DNA of 18,187 bases from Methanobacteriota archaeon (lineage in GTDB: Archaea; Thermoplasmatota; Poseidoniia; Poseidoniales; SP79). A model generated the notes under the pieces. The model did not search any database, had not been told where the DNA came from, and was given only the letters and a program-made list of their open reading frames with translations. Positions 1-9,000 of this stretch are shown one piece after another. Location: positions 8,199 through 26,385 of the forward strand of contig PAZI01000014.1 of the NCBI GenBank assembly GCA_002715545.1. The letters run 5' to 3'. Within the stretch, counting starts at the first letter, position 1. Every line of letters begins with the position of its first letter. The translations under genes were made by a program, and so were the position numbers.

Positions 1-82
1 TGGTTCCCTCCACATAGGTTCGGGCTTCAGGCCTGAAACCCATCTCTGCACAGGCTGCTAACCACCGTTCGTGGTCATCCAT
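1..82 (-). CDS. Unidentified gene, N-terminal 27 codons only (runs off the window)
   Basis: An open minus-strand frame begins with ATG at 82 and stays open to the window edge. It starts MDDHERWLAACAEMGFRPEA and reads as a plausible soluble protein start. It lies 43 bp downstream of the stop of the presenilin-like protease on the same strand. A TATA-like CAATAAG lies about 27 nt upstream of the ATG, so it probably has its own leaderless transcript rather than relying on the upstream gene. I do not recognise the family from 27 residues. The start and frame are moderately supported; the product is unknown. Confidence 0.5.
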   Translation of the reverse strand, partial: MDDHERWLAACAEMGFRPEARTYVEGT

Positions 83-105
83 GATTTTGGAAAGGAGGAG
101 TGGGA

Positions 106-113
106 CTTATTGA
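106..113 (-). promoter_or_regulatory. TATA-like box for the partial gene at 82
   Basis: The minus strand reads TCAATAAG, centred about 27 nt upstream of the ATG at 82. In archaea the TATA centre lies about 25-27 nt upstream of the transcription start, so this predicts an mRNA starting at or within a few bases of the ATG. This is inference from spacing only. Confidence 0.35.
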
Positions 114-125
114 TTCAGGCTCTCA

Positions 126-2342
126 CTACCAACTCACTCCCCCAAGAGCAAGACCAGATGGGCCAAGGACGAGCAGTACGGTGATTAAGAATCCTAAGAT
201 GGCACCACCATTGAGCAGAGGGAGTCCCGCTTGCGGACGCCCCATGGCGACGAAAGACATCAGTGCGGTGTATCCAACAAGCCCACCAATCAGGGCGCCG
301 ATTCCACAGAGAAGTGCTGCGTCGATGTCGAACCATGATGGTTCATGGGGTAACCAAGTAATCGCAGAGAGCACAAGCATGCCTGGGAAAATGACATCTC
401 CAAGTCCCATGAACAACGCTTCTCGACCATCAGATTGCCGCGGCTCCACAGATTCATCATTGCTAGAATCACCTCTGATTATCTCTCCTTCGCTTTCTCC
501 ATCTCCATCAGCAGCTATACCGATCTCATGCCGATCTTTCAGTGAGGCGGGGCCATCACTGCTGCGCATTGAGTAACCTTGTTCCTGTGGTGCTACGAGC
601 AGAATCGGCATTTTCAGATCGATCATCGTCTCAGCCAGATCGAGCATGTGCTTCGACTTGTACACGGCCCACCAATCGTATATTGCTGCAAGAACCATGA
701 ATAGAATGATCAGCCAAGGTACGAAACTCACACCTAGAATCGTCACAACCCCTGCCCCGACAAGGATGCCAACAATGTTCACTATATGCCAATCTGGCCG
801 TACGAGCAGCCAGACCATGAGGGCGAGTGAAATAACGAAAGCCACTATTTCAAAAGCATAGGCTGGGCCCATTACTGGTTTGACAGATGGAAGATGGATG
901 GTCCCTGATTGCCAAGATTGCATATTTGTGACAATAATCACTCCATCATTCAATCCCTCATCAGACCAGAATGAGTTGTTGATGTATTGAATATTGACCC
1001 ACGGAGTCAGCAAGGGCTTGTTATCATCACCAATGGTGCTTGTCACTTGTTCGGTGAAGGAACTTGAACTCAACATCCTCATACTCGTCTCATCGACGAT
1101 GAAGACATCCATCCACCCTCCCCGGTTGTAATCGCCGAATGTGATTGAGCGAATCTCGCCATCGAATGTGCCTTTATCAGTACGCAGAATTGTATCTCTG
1201 ACTAACATCCCACCTTCATCTAATTCGAAACCGGTGATTCGACCATCTGGATGGCCAAGAATCAGGATATGTTCTGACTGATTGACCCACCATTGGCTAC
1301 TCGCATTTGGGTTCAATCCGATTGCAGCTGTGGTGATTGATTCAGTAATATTCCATCTCTCCTCAAGTGGTTGTGGAGGCGGTGTACCGCGGAATCCTCC
1401 AAGTCCACAGAGTTGCGACCATTCAGATTCGGATTCAGGGAATGTCGCCGAAGTCATTTTTCTCCCATCACTGATGGTGAGGACTTCACCGGTGAAATTC
1501 CAGAATGTCAAACCCGGAGATTCATCCTCTTCGCCGCCAAGTGCGACGCTACTTGGGAGAGCACAGATTTGATCGAGCCGAGAATCATTGTATAGAAGAC
1601 GGATAACCAAATTCCTGTTGATCAGAATCGTATTTCCCCCCTGTTCAAACGCGAGTGTACATCCGCCGCGGGAAATATTCTCTTCTTCAGTACGGAAGAA
1701 ATCAGAGGAACGCACATCTCCAGTCGTTGAATTAAGGATGGCCCACCCGCCCTCGCCACACAATCCTATGGTGGTCGGCCCGCGAACCGCTCTTGGCGCA
1801 CTCTGTATCGTGGTGACATTGGTCGACCAGTGGACCTTTCCGGTCGTACCAATTGCTCCTTCCCTGAGATTTGAGTATTGGACCGATCCATTGACCCAGA
1901 GCAGCTGATTTCCTTGTGTATCCATTGGCTCGAGTGCCAGGGGCTCATTCTCCACTTCCAGGTCCGTCAAGGAGAATGCTGGTGCCTCATCGACCATTGC
2001 CATGTATGTGAGGGGAACGATGGTTGAGATTAGAGCGAAGAAGATGACGATTGTGATCAATCCTTTGATGATCCAAGCCATGTTCTTGCGAGCTAGCCAA
2101 ATAATGGCGGCTGTGAATACGAAGATCAGTGTCAATTCCAAGAAGACAAATCGAGCCTGAGAGGCCCCTTCCGTACCAAATGCCCTGGTAGCATCGTTGT
2201 CATGGAATGGATGGATGATGATGCCGAGGACGATTGTTACGACGAACATGGTGGCCATTGCAAGCATCGACCACGCCTGCGAACGCATTGCTCTGATGAT
2301 GGCGATGAAGTCTGGCCGACCCCGGGCGGATACTTCTCCCAC
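126..2342 (-). CDS. Presenilin-like (A22) intramembrane aspartyl protease with large inserted ectodomain
   Basis: This 738-residue polytopic protein is predicted to cleave transmembrane substrates within the bilayer. The catalytic signatures are YD at Y555-D556 in TM6, GLGD at 646-649 in TM7 (Asp649), and a PAL-like LPLL at 707-710 in TM9. The stretch after YD (KSKHMLDLAE...) resembles archaeal presenilin homologues. I count nine TM segments: about 26-46, 64-83, 89-116, 494-514, 521-541, 541-561, 643-664, 675-699 and 710-734. Residues about 117-490, between TM3 and TM4, are a soluble insertion absent from ordinary archaeal presenilin homologues as I know them. It has ten N-X-S/T sequons, four cysteines (195, 228, 260, 312) and an FG-GAP-like calcium loop at 402-413, suggesting a beta-propeller outside the cell. 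The TM6-TM7 loop is acidic. The start is GTG; a later ATG at 2288 (residue 19) is possible, but the TATA-like spacing favours 2342. Confidence 0.87.
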   Translation of the reverse strand: MGEVSARGRPDFIAIIRAMRSQAWSMLAMATMFVVTIVLGIIIHPFHDNDATRAFGTEGASQARFVFLELTLIFVFTAAIIWLARKNMAWIIKGLITIVIFFALISTIVPLTYMAMVDEAPAFSLTDLEVENEPLALEPMDTQGNQLLWVNGSVQYSNLREGAIGTTGKVHWSTNVTTIQSAPRAVRGPTTIGLCGEGGWAILNSTTGDVRSSDFFRTEEENISRGGCTLAFEQGGNTILINRNLVIRLLYNDSRLDQICALPSSVALGGEEDESPGLTFWNFTGEVLTISDGRKMTSATFPESESEWSQLCGLGGFRGTPPPQPLEERWNITESITTAAIGLNPNASSQWWVNQSEHILILGHPDGRITGFELDEGGMLVRDTILRTDKGTFDGEIRSITFGDYNRGGWMDVFIVDETSMRMLSSSSFTEQVTSTIGDDNKPLLTPWVNIQYINNSFWSDEGLNDGVIIVTNMQSWQSGTIHLPSVKPVMGPAYAFEIVAFVISLALMVWLLVRPDWHIVNIVGILVGAGVVTILGVSFVPWLIILFMVLAAIYDWWAVYKSKHMLDLAETMIDLKMPILLVAPQEQGYSMRSSDGPASLKDRHEIGIAADGDGESEGEIIRGDSSNDESVEPRQSDGREALFMGLGDVIFPGMLVLSAITWLPHEPSWFDIDAALLCGIGALIGGLVGYTALMSFVAMGRPQAGLPLLNGGAILGFLITVLLVLGPSGLALGGVSW

Positions 2343-2364
2343 GTCGGTCGCTGAACGCCGCCTG

Positions 2365-2371
2365 CTTTGAG
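2365..2371 (-). promoter_or_regulatory. Weak TATA-like element for the A22 protease
   Basis: The minus strand reads CTCAAAG, centred about 26 nt upstream of the GTG at 2342. That is the expected spacing for a leaderless start. The same core, TCAAAG, sits at the same distance from the GTG of the M50 protease gene. The sequence is weak as a TATA box, and the call rests on spacing and recurrence. Confidence 0.3.
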
Positions 2372-2459
2372 ATTGCGCCTTGAAACACCCACATATGTCT
2401 CCTCCTTTGGACCCCTAACCCTATGCTCCGTCTCGGGTCCGAATGGCTTGGGAATAGGC

Positions 2460-3158
2460 ATGGACATCGGTGAAGGACGTAGCCTGCTCTCTGACAAAGC
2501 AATACTTCGTGCGATCGAAGAGGGCCGCGTCGTGATTGAACCGTTTGAAAGACTTCAGCTCGGCACAGCATCATATGATGTGACTCTTGGACAATGGTAC
2601 TACAGGGAACGTCCCCCAGAACCGGGGAGTGTTGTCTACAACCCATTCGACGAGGAACATGTGCGTCGCATCTGGTCTGGGCCCCACAAGGCAGAATCAG
2701 CGCGGATCTGGATGGAGCGTACCGGTACTCAACTAACGAACATCGCCATGGATGATGATATCATTTGGATAGATCCAGGCGAGACGATTCTTGCTCATAC
2801 CAATGAATTCCTAGGTGGCCGTGGTGATGTGACGACGATGATGAAAGCCCGTTCTTCCCTTGGCCGAAACTTCATTGAGACGTGCAAATGTGCTGGCTGG
2901 GGTGATATAGGATACATCAACCGCTGGACGATGGAAATTACGAACAACAGTCGGCATCACTCCATACCTTTGGTTGTCGGCCGTCGTGTAGCTCAGATTG
3001 TCTTCTTTGCATCGGATGGTACTATCGACGGCCGCGACTATACAAGTGCTGGAAAATATCAGACAGCGACCGATCTCGAGGCACTGCGTTCTATCTGGTC
3101 GCCCGATTCAATGCTTCCAAAGATGTATCTCGATCGAGAAATCACCTCTTCTGATTAA
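2460..3158 (+). CDS. dcd: dCTP deaminase / dUTPase-family nucleotide hydrolase
   Basis: This 232-residue cytosolic enzyme is predicted to deaminate dCTP to dUTP, or to act as the related bifunctional or dUTPase form, supplying dUMP for dTTP synthesis. Visible family motifs are SYDVTLG at 38-44, RSSLGR at 131-136 (Ser/Arg of the active site), WTMEITN with the likely catalytic Glu159, Gln179 in the last core strand, and GKYQ at 198-201. The family-typical iDPGY is replaced by GDIGY (148-152), and there is extra sequence between residues 45 and 115, making it longer than the usual 170-205 residues. Substrate specificity is therefore uncertain. ATG at 2460 is preferred over an upstream ATG at 2367, whose added residues look non-coding; an in-frame TTG at 2448 is an alternative. 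It diverges from the A22 protease across 117 bp. Confidence 0.85.
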   Translation: MDIGEGRSLLSDKAILRAIEEGRVVIEPFERLQLGTASYDVTLGQWYYRERPPEPGSVVYNPFDEEHVRRIWSGPHKAESARIWMERTGTQLTNIAMDDDIIWIDPGETILAHTNEFLGGRGDVTTMMKARSSLGRNFIETCKCAGWGDIGYINRWTMEITNNSRHHSIPLVVGRRVAQIVFFASDGTIDGRDYTSAGKYQTATDLEALRSIWSPDSMLPKMYLDREITSSD

Positions 3159-6043
3159 CCCCAGAATCTACGGTTACGAGCGTATTCTATCTCAGCGCGC
3201 CGAATTCCTTCCATAAGGTCGGTCATCGTACCTCCTTCAACTGCACGCAGGATGCGCTGACAAGTATCTGGACCAACACCTCTTGCCATCAGAGTGAGGA
3301 CTCCACGTTTGCGGTGCCGTCCTACGATTTCTGCACATTTCGATACCTTCTCAAAGGCTTCAGGGTCCTGAACCGCCTTCTTGAGCCTCTCACGCCCTAT
3401 CTCGGGAGCACAGGCTAACATGCGGCCTCCACACGAAGCACAGACCAGCGGCCCTTCATCGAGCAGTGCCACTCTCCCGCGTGATTCATGTTGACAATTG
3501 ATACAGATTAGGACATAGCGCTCCTGAAGTAATCTATTCTCCAAGCGCTCGAGCACCTCTGCAGAAGTGTACTCAGGCATTCTCATATCGCGTTCGGCCC
3601 TGCTAGCGCCAAGATGGCCAGGTGGTGTGATGTGCACTCCAACCTTCCCACTTTGGATATCGATGAGAAGGTCTTCAACGGTCTCGATATCAAATCGTTC
3701 ATGCAAGGTTTTGGCAACCGCTTCTTTTTGGAGTGGTGTACCGCGAAGTTCACGCATGAGTCCTGCGATGTTAATGCGCCGTGGGTCCTTCACTGTGCGT
3801 AACATCCAGAATGAACGAGCTACCTCCACAAATCGTAATTTCATTGAAAGTGAATGTGGAAGAACAGTTTCGACCATTGGGCGTACTGCGGCTGCTGGGA
3901 TGTCTGACAGCCATTCGACAATATCAGACGCTTTGATTCCTGGAACCGATAGTTGGACGCGTAATGTATCAACGGTGAGGCGTCCTAACCTCCCCTCTCG
4001 GGTGGATGCCAAAGCCTGCAGAAGCAGCCCTAATGTGTGATTAGCTGCCGTGCCACGACAACAATGCACAGTAATCCCATCTCGGCGTTCCTCAACAGTC
4101 AACGTCCGATCATCAGGAACCACCCCGGCCGCACCTAGATGTTCGATCACATCATCGATGAGTCGAGAACGCTCTATTTCTCTGAGGGGTAAGTCATTCC
4201 AGATCTGCAAAGAGTCACGTTCATCTTCTGGTTCCATCGAACCGCATCCCTCCATTAAATCCGAAGAGAACTCATTCACTATGGCGCGTCGCACTGCGCC
4301 CATTTCGATAGCAGGACCAACACCGACTGGAATCATCTCCCCTACCCATACTGGAGCATCAGCAAGCCCTGCATCGGGTGCGACAAGTGCTTCTTCTGTT
4401 TCGGGGTCAGCTTCGACAAGTGTCCAAGGACGCCCAGCGAACAGGAATCTCGGTCGTTCCTCAGCATCATCAATATCCATGATGAATGCCTCGTCAATCG
4501 TTCCTAATGGCCTGCGAGAGACTAGATCACGAACGACATATCTCTTAGCCTTGGGAATCATTGTCACTCCTTCAATGACGGCAACCTTCCCGCGCCCGGT
4601 CACTTCGACCCACCCCTGTTTCCATAGCTCGGGTATCACTGAATTGCGTTCCACTTCTTCATCGGTATCTTCTGTGATCCAAGGGGTCCGATCGCTCAGT
4701 TCAGGATCTTCGAAATGAATGAGTAATCTTTGTTCATTCATCTGGCGAAGTAGCTGAATCATATCTTCAGTCTTGATAGAACCGAAGGTGGGTGCACTTC
4801 GAAGAATACTCAGTATACTTGTAACTGGAAGTGGTGAAGTGACACGAAGCATGTGCAGAATCTGGTTCACAGCCACCTGTATTGGGCACTTGCGTGGTTC
4901 TTCGATCTCAAGGATTTGTGCTAATGCCCGGCGTGCAAGCACAGCAGCCTCAAGCAAATCGTTGTCATCCCAAACAAGAATTTGACCTTGTGCAACTCCT
5001 TCAAGAGTGTGCTCAGAACGACCGATACGCTGCAGCAGTCGTCCACTTTGACGCGGTGAGCGCATCTGTATAACTTGGCGAATAGGCCCAACATCAATCC
5101 CGAGTTCAAGACTACTGGTGCATATGAGTGCGTCAATCGTTCCTTGACTGAGTTCCAGCTCTACTTCTTCACGCACTTCTTTATCCAGGCTTCCGTGATG
5201 TACACGAATAATCAAATCCGGTTCAATACGCTCGATTCGCTGACCTAGGACCTCAACCTCACTACGTGAATTGCAGAACACGAGAGCTGGAGAGGTATCC
5301 CGAATCATCTGGCCAAGAGACTTAATCGCCATGAATCCCTCGCCAGATACATTGTGAGTGGTTGCCTCGTGAACCTCTTCAGGAGACGGTTTCTCTGTCC
5401 ATCTTACCGTAATATTGGTTGAACGATTCGATGGTATTTGGATTACCTCTGTATCCTCGTGCATCCATGCAGCGATGCTCTTTGGGTGAGGTATCGTGGC
5501 TGAAAGACCGATACGCTGGAGTGAGCGCCCGCATAACTCTTCGAGCCGGGAGATTCCTACCATCAATTGTGCACCTCTCTCAGAAGCGGCCACATCATGT
5601 ATCTCATCGATGATGATTGCATGAACGGCTGAGATCATCGCTCGAACATGCTTTCCCATGAAGAGTGATTGTAGAGTCTCGGGTGTAATCACCAAGATAT
5701 CTGGTGGATTCTTTGTCTGTCGTTGGCGCTGACTCTGTATTGTATCTCCATGACGGACATCAGACGTCAGACCTAGACCTTCACATATCGTCCCAAGTCG
5801 CTCGCCAAGATCTCTGTTAAGGGCTCGCAAAGGTGAGATATACAGCACCGAAGTGGCCCCCCACCCTTTGTCCAATAGACGTTCAATCAGAGGCAAAAAT
5901 GCCGCTTCTGTCTTTCCAGAACCAGTCTGTGAAACGAGAAGACACGATTTCCCCTGGTGAATGCTCTTGAAGCTCGCACGCTGGATTGGCGTCATCTTCC
6001 AGTCTGAGCTCAGCACAGAAAGCAGACGCTCGGATGGTGCCAT
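3155..6043 (-). CDS. lhr: Lhr-family ATP-dependent DNA/RNA helicase
   Basis: This 962-residue superfamily 2 helicase is of the large helicase-related (Lhr) type and presumably acts in DNA repair or nucleic-acid remodelling. Motifs in order are Walker A QTGSGKT at 39-45, the DEIH box at 146-149, SAT at 171-173, and motif VI QRIGRSEH at 338-345. The rest matches the winged-helix and Lhr C-terminal region. Four cysteines (C847, C850, C868, C871) form a CxxC...CxxC zinc ribbon. A helix-hairpin-helix-like segment (about 915-933) precedes the C-terminus. Motif VI normally reads GRAGH; the SEH variant is notable. The gene begins 27 bp after the stop of the giant surface protein on the same strand, so it may be co-transcribed with it. 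It ends tail-to-tail with dcd; the two TAA stops share a TTAA palindrome. Confidence 0.93.
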   Translation of the reverse strand: MAPSERLLSVLSSDWKMTPIQRASFKSIHQGKSCLLVSQTGSGKTEAAFLPLIERLLDKGWGATSVLYISPLRALNRDLGERLGTICEGLGLTSDVRHGDTIQSQRQRQTKNPPDILVITPETLQSLFMGKHVRAMISAVHAIIIDEIHDVAASERGAQLMVGISRLEELCGRSLQRIGLSATIPHPKSIAAWMHEDTEVIQIPSNRSTNITVRWTEKPSPEEVHEATTHNVSGEGFMAIKSLGQMIRDTSPALVFCNSRSEVEVLGQRIERIEPDLIIRVHHGSLDKEVREEVELELSQGTIDALICTSSLELGIDVGPIRQVIQMRSPRQSGRLLQRIGRSEHTLEGVAQGQILVWDDNDLLEAAVLARRALAQILEIEEPRKCPIQVAVNQILHMLRVTSPLPVTSILSILRSAPTFGSIKTEDMIQLLRQMNEQRLLIHFEDPELSDRTPWITEDTDEEVERNSVIPELWKQGWVEVTGRGKVAVIEGVTMIPKAKRYVVRDLVSRRPLGTIDEAFIMDIDDAEERPRFLFAGRPWTLVEADPETEEALVAPDAGLADAPVWVGEMIPVGVGPAIEMGAVRRAIVNEFSSDLMEGCGSMEPEDERDSLQIWNDLPLREIERSRLIDDVIEHLGAAGVVPDDRTLTVEERRDGITVHCCRGTAANHTLGLLLQALASTREGRLGRLTVDTLRVQLSVPGIKASDIVEWLSDIPAAAVRPMVETVLPHSLSMKLRFVEVARSFWMLRTVKDPRRINIAGLMRELRGTPLQKEAVAKTLHERFDIETVEDLLIDIQSGKVGVHITPPGHLGASRAERDMRMPEYTSAEVLERLENRLLQERYVLICINCQHESRGRVALLDEGPLVCASCGGRMLACAPEIGRERLKKAVQDPEAFEKVSKCAEIVGRHRKRGVLTLMARGVGPDTCQRILRAVEGGTMTDLMEGIRRAEIEYARNRRFWG

Positions 6044-6070
6044 GCGAACTCCTCACCCGCCAAGGATATT

Positions 6071-9000
6071 TCAGACGTCGTCTTCACTGAATCCGTAACC
6101 ATCCGGCTCATCGTCGAACATGGCGGCATGATCGTAGGGGTCAATTTCCTCATCATCATCGTATACGTCATCACCTAGAATCGCGTCTATATCTTCAGGT
6201 GCTGATCGAATGGCGATGAATAGGGTGGCTGAGATCACCACAAGGAAGATGATGATGCCAATCCACTGCAATGGGTTTTGTTCTACATCGACCACCCAGC
6301 CAAGCCCTCTTCCATAGGCGATGGTAAGCGATGTGCAAGCCGAATTGTCTCCTAGATCTTCGTTGACCTCTGGAACAGAATCAGTTGAATCGACAACGAC
6401 CTGTATGCGCTCATCACTCAAAGAAATCTCCTCACGAGTATAGGTCACTGGTATCACGTCCCCTGATGAGATGCCACCGAGGACAGTTCTCTGGCCAAAT
6501 TCTACTGCGTCGGTGCAGGTTTTACCAGACCTGAAAGATATTTGGAAGCTGGTGTTTGTGGATGCACCTGTGTTTCGAATGTATGCTGTAACTGTCACAG
6601 GGCTATTCTCTGAAACAGTGGTCTCATCGATGACCACAGAATCAATGGTCAGTTCAGCAGACCCGATCCCCTCAACAACAACTGTGCCAAGCCGAATCCA
6701 AATCGGGTCCTGCCCATCGGCGAGACTTGAATGGATGTGAATGGGATTGGTTTGTGAATTACCCGTGTTGCTGATTGGATTTCCAGCGAAATCGTGCCCT
6801 GTCACCCATATCCCAATGAGGTTGTCCGGTCTGATGACATTGTCGCCACAGATGGTGATGTCGATAGCACCGCTCCATTCTATTTCAGCATCCTTCTGAA
6901 CCTCAGAAGCAGGAGACGAACCAGAACAGATGACATAGTATCCGTCGAGCATGACCCAATGAATGATTGATTCCATGTTGTCAATCGTTGCAGTTTCATG
7001 TCCTGTGATTCTTACCGGAATGTCTGCTAATTCACTGACATTCGCCACGTCAAGAATGGGTGGCGGAGATGTCCTATACATGACCATGGGCGGTGTGTGA
7101 TCAACGTGGAAGCGAACGGTTGTAGCGACCGCAGCCCCTGTCAAATCCTGTCCAATTCCTGGAATCCCATCTATACGGCTGATCAGTGCCCGTACATTGG
7201 CTCCTTGTAGTGTGGTTGAAGCGGCAAGTGGAATCTCGACAGTGAATCCACCATCTGGGTCTGGACTCGCATCGTGCCAATCCTGCTCTCCATCGAAGAC
7301 AGCAACTCGTATCCCCAACCCTGTGGGGGGGGCAACGTGTGAATTCTGATAGACAATCCGTCCATCTAGCATGACGCGGTCATCAGAACGAACCGAATCA
7401 CCGTCGCGCAAGAGCCCCGTACGTGGAGGCGTGGCATCGATGATACGGTGTGTGGTGGGGTCGAAACTCAGGTCATTCTCTACCGTGAAACTGTGTTCCT
7501 CAAAGGGAATCACGGGAGGTGAGTTGTCTCCGAGTTCTCTGACTCTGAGGCCAAGGTCACTCATCATCTCATCCGGCCAATCCCATGTGATTCGGAACCG
7601 GAAATCAACTATGATCAAAGGTAATCCACTGGAATTCGAACTGACAACGAATTTGCTGGTTCGTAATAGGTCGATATATTGGCTATTGGACCAGAATGTC
7701 CGATTCAGTCCGCTGAACCCAATTTCCTGTGCGTCGAATAATGGATTCGGACCTTCCATGTCGAAGATGAGTGTGATTTCTTCAAAATCACGCAACCCAT
7801 TTGCATCAACAATATTCACAGAGATGTGCTCTTCGAGGCCAGCGTAGATCACACCCTGATCTTGATGTTGCTCCCATCCCGAGACATCGCATTCAGAACG
7901 AATGATGGGGTTGATGATTACACATTGTTTCCACTCAAGCCCAGCGATGACGGCATTTGAATCCTGACGAGTGATGTATGTTGTATCCTCGACAGAGGTA
8001 AGTTCGTTGCCAGCAAGATCGGTTCCAATCATTCTGTGAACAACCCTCGCATTGTTCGGGTTGTTGGATGTATCAATGGTGGTCTCGAACACCTTTGTCT
8101 GGGCAACGGTCGTATTTGTGACAGTCTTATTCACGAATTCGTTGTAATCAGGGATACCATTCCTGTTTGCATCATGTTCTCCTTCAACCCAGTATTCGAG
8201 AGTCATGGTTGTGGGGTCACCTATTGTGTCCTCAATGAGATAACTGATGGGTTGGTCAACTCGCCCATCGATATATCCTCCTTCACGCGGCGATGCTGCA
8301 ATCACTGAAGGCTCGGTTCCATCGATATAGTAGACGCGTTGTTGGGATGCTCCTACAGGAAGCACCCATTGTGCATCGAGGTCATTGTATGTTCTAACTT
8401 CAAATGTCACCCCATCTGGCATATTGAGCGTTGGCATGTCGACCGGAATGAGGTATTCTCCATTGGCGTTGGTCGGGTCCTTCCAGTCTGGAATGCCGTT
8501 CCTTGCCACCTCGACTCCGAAATAATCGTCATATGGCGCGTCTTCAGAATTTAGGAAAGTGACGCGCCCGCGGAAGTATAGCGTCTCTCCTGCCTTGACC
8601 CATGAATTCGATGGGAGGTCGTCACTTTGTACCGGCCCGTCCTTATCCATCACTGTGACTGAACTGACACCATATGAGTGATTCACTGTGATATTTGTGA
8701 GTCCAGCCCCAAGAACCGAGGGCGACATATCTGTATCATCTGTACAGGTCACTGAGAAGCTGACACCATTCTGCTCAGGGAAGGCGAAATTCACTCTGAA
8801 CGCCCACTGTATGCTTAATATTCCATCTTCAACAGATGTTTGTGAATCTCCTAAGTCAAGTGTGATCCAGCCTTGTGTGTCCATGACTTCATTGAATCCA
8901 TTGATCTGAGACCAAGAGATGACAGGAGCATCGGTTGAGGGGTTAGCGACGAAGGACAATTCAGCCTCATCAATTCCTCCAGCAGTTTCTCCGATGACAT

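Noticed and set aside
100..576. Plus-strand open frame of 158 codons
   Set aside because: It lies wholly antisense to the C-terminal catalytic half of the A22 protease, is rich in Ser/Pro/Arg, and has no recognisable domain.
2367..2459. N-terminal extension of dcd from the ATG at 2367
   Set aside because: The extra 31 residues do not resemble the family and would overlap the divergent promoter region; the family-like sequence begins just after 2460.
3567..4040. Plus-strand open frame of 157 codons
   Set aside because: It is antisense to the Lhr C-terminal region, with shadow-like composition and no motif.
4050..4718. Plus-strand open frame of 222 codons
   Set aside because: It is antisense to lhr, with low-complexity Ser/Thr/Arg composition typical of a shadow of a real gene.
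7371..7847. Plus-strand open frame of 158 codons inside the surface protein gene
   Set aside because: The minus-strand frame is continuous over 1681 codons with a signal peptide and anchor; the plus frame has no support.
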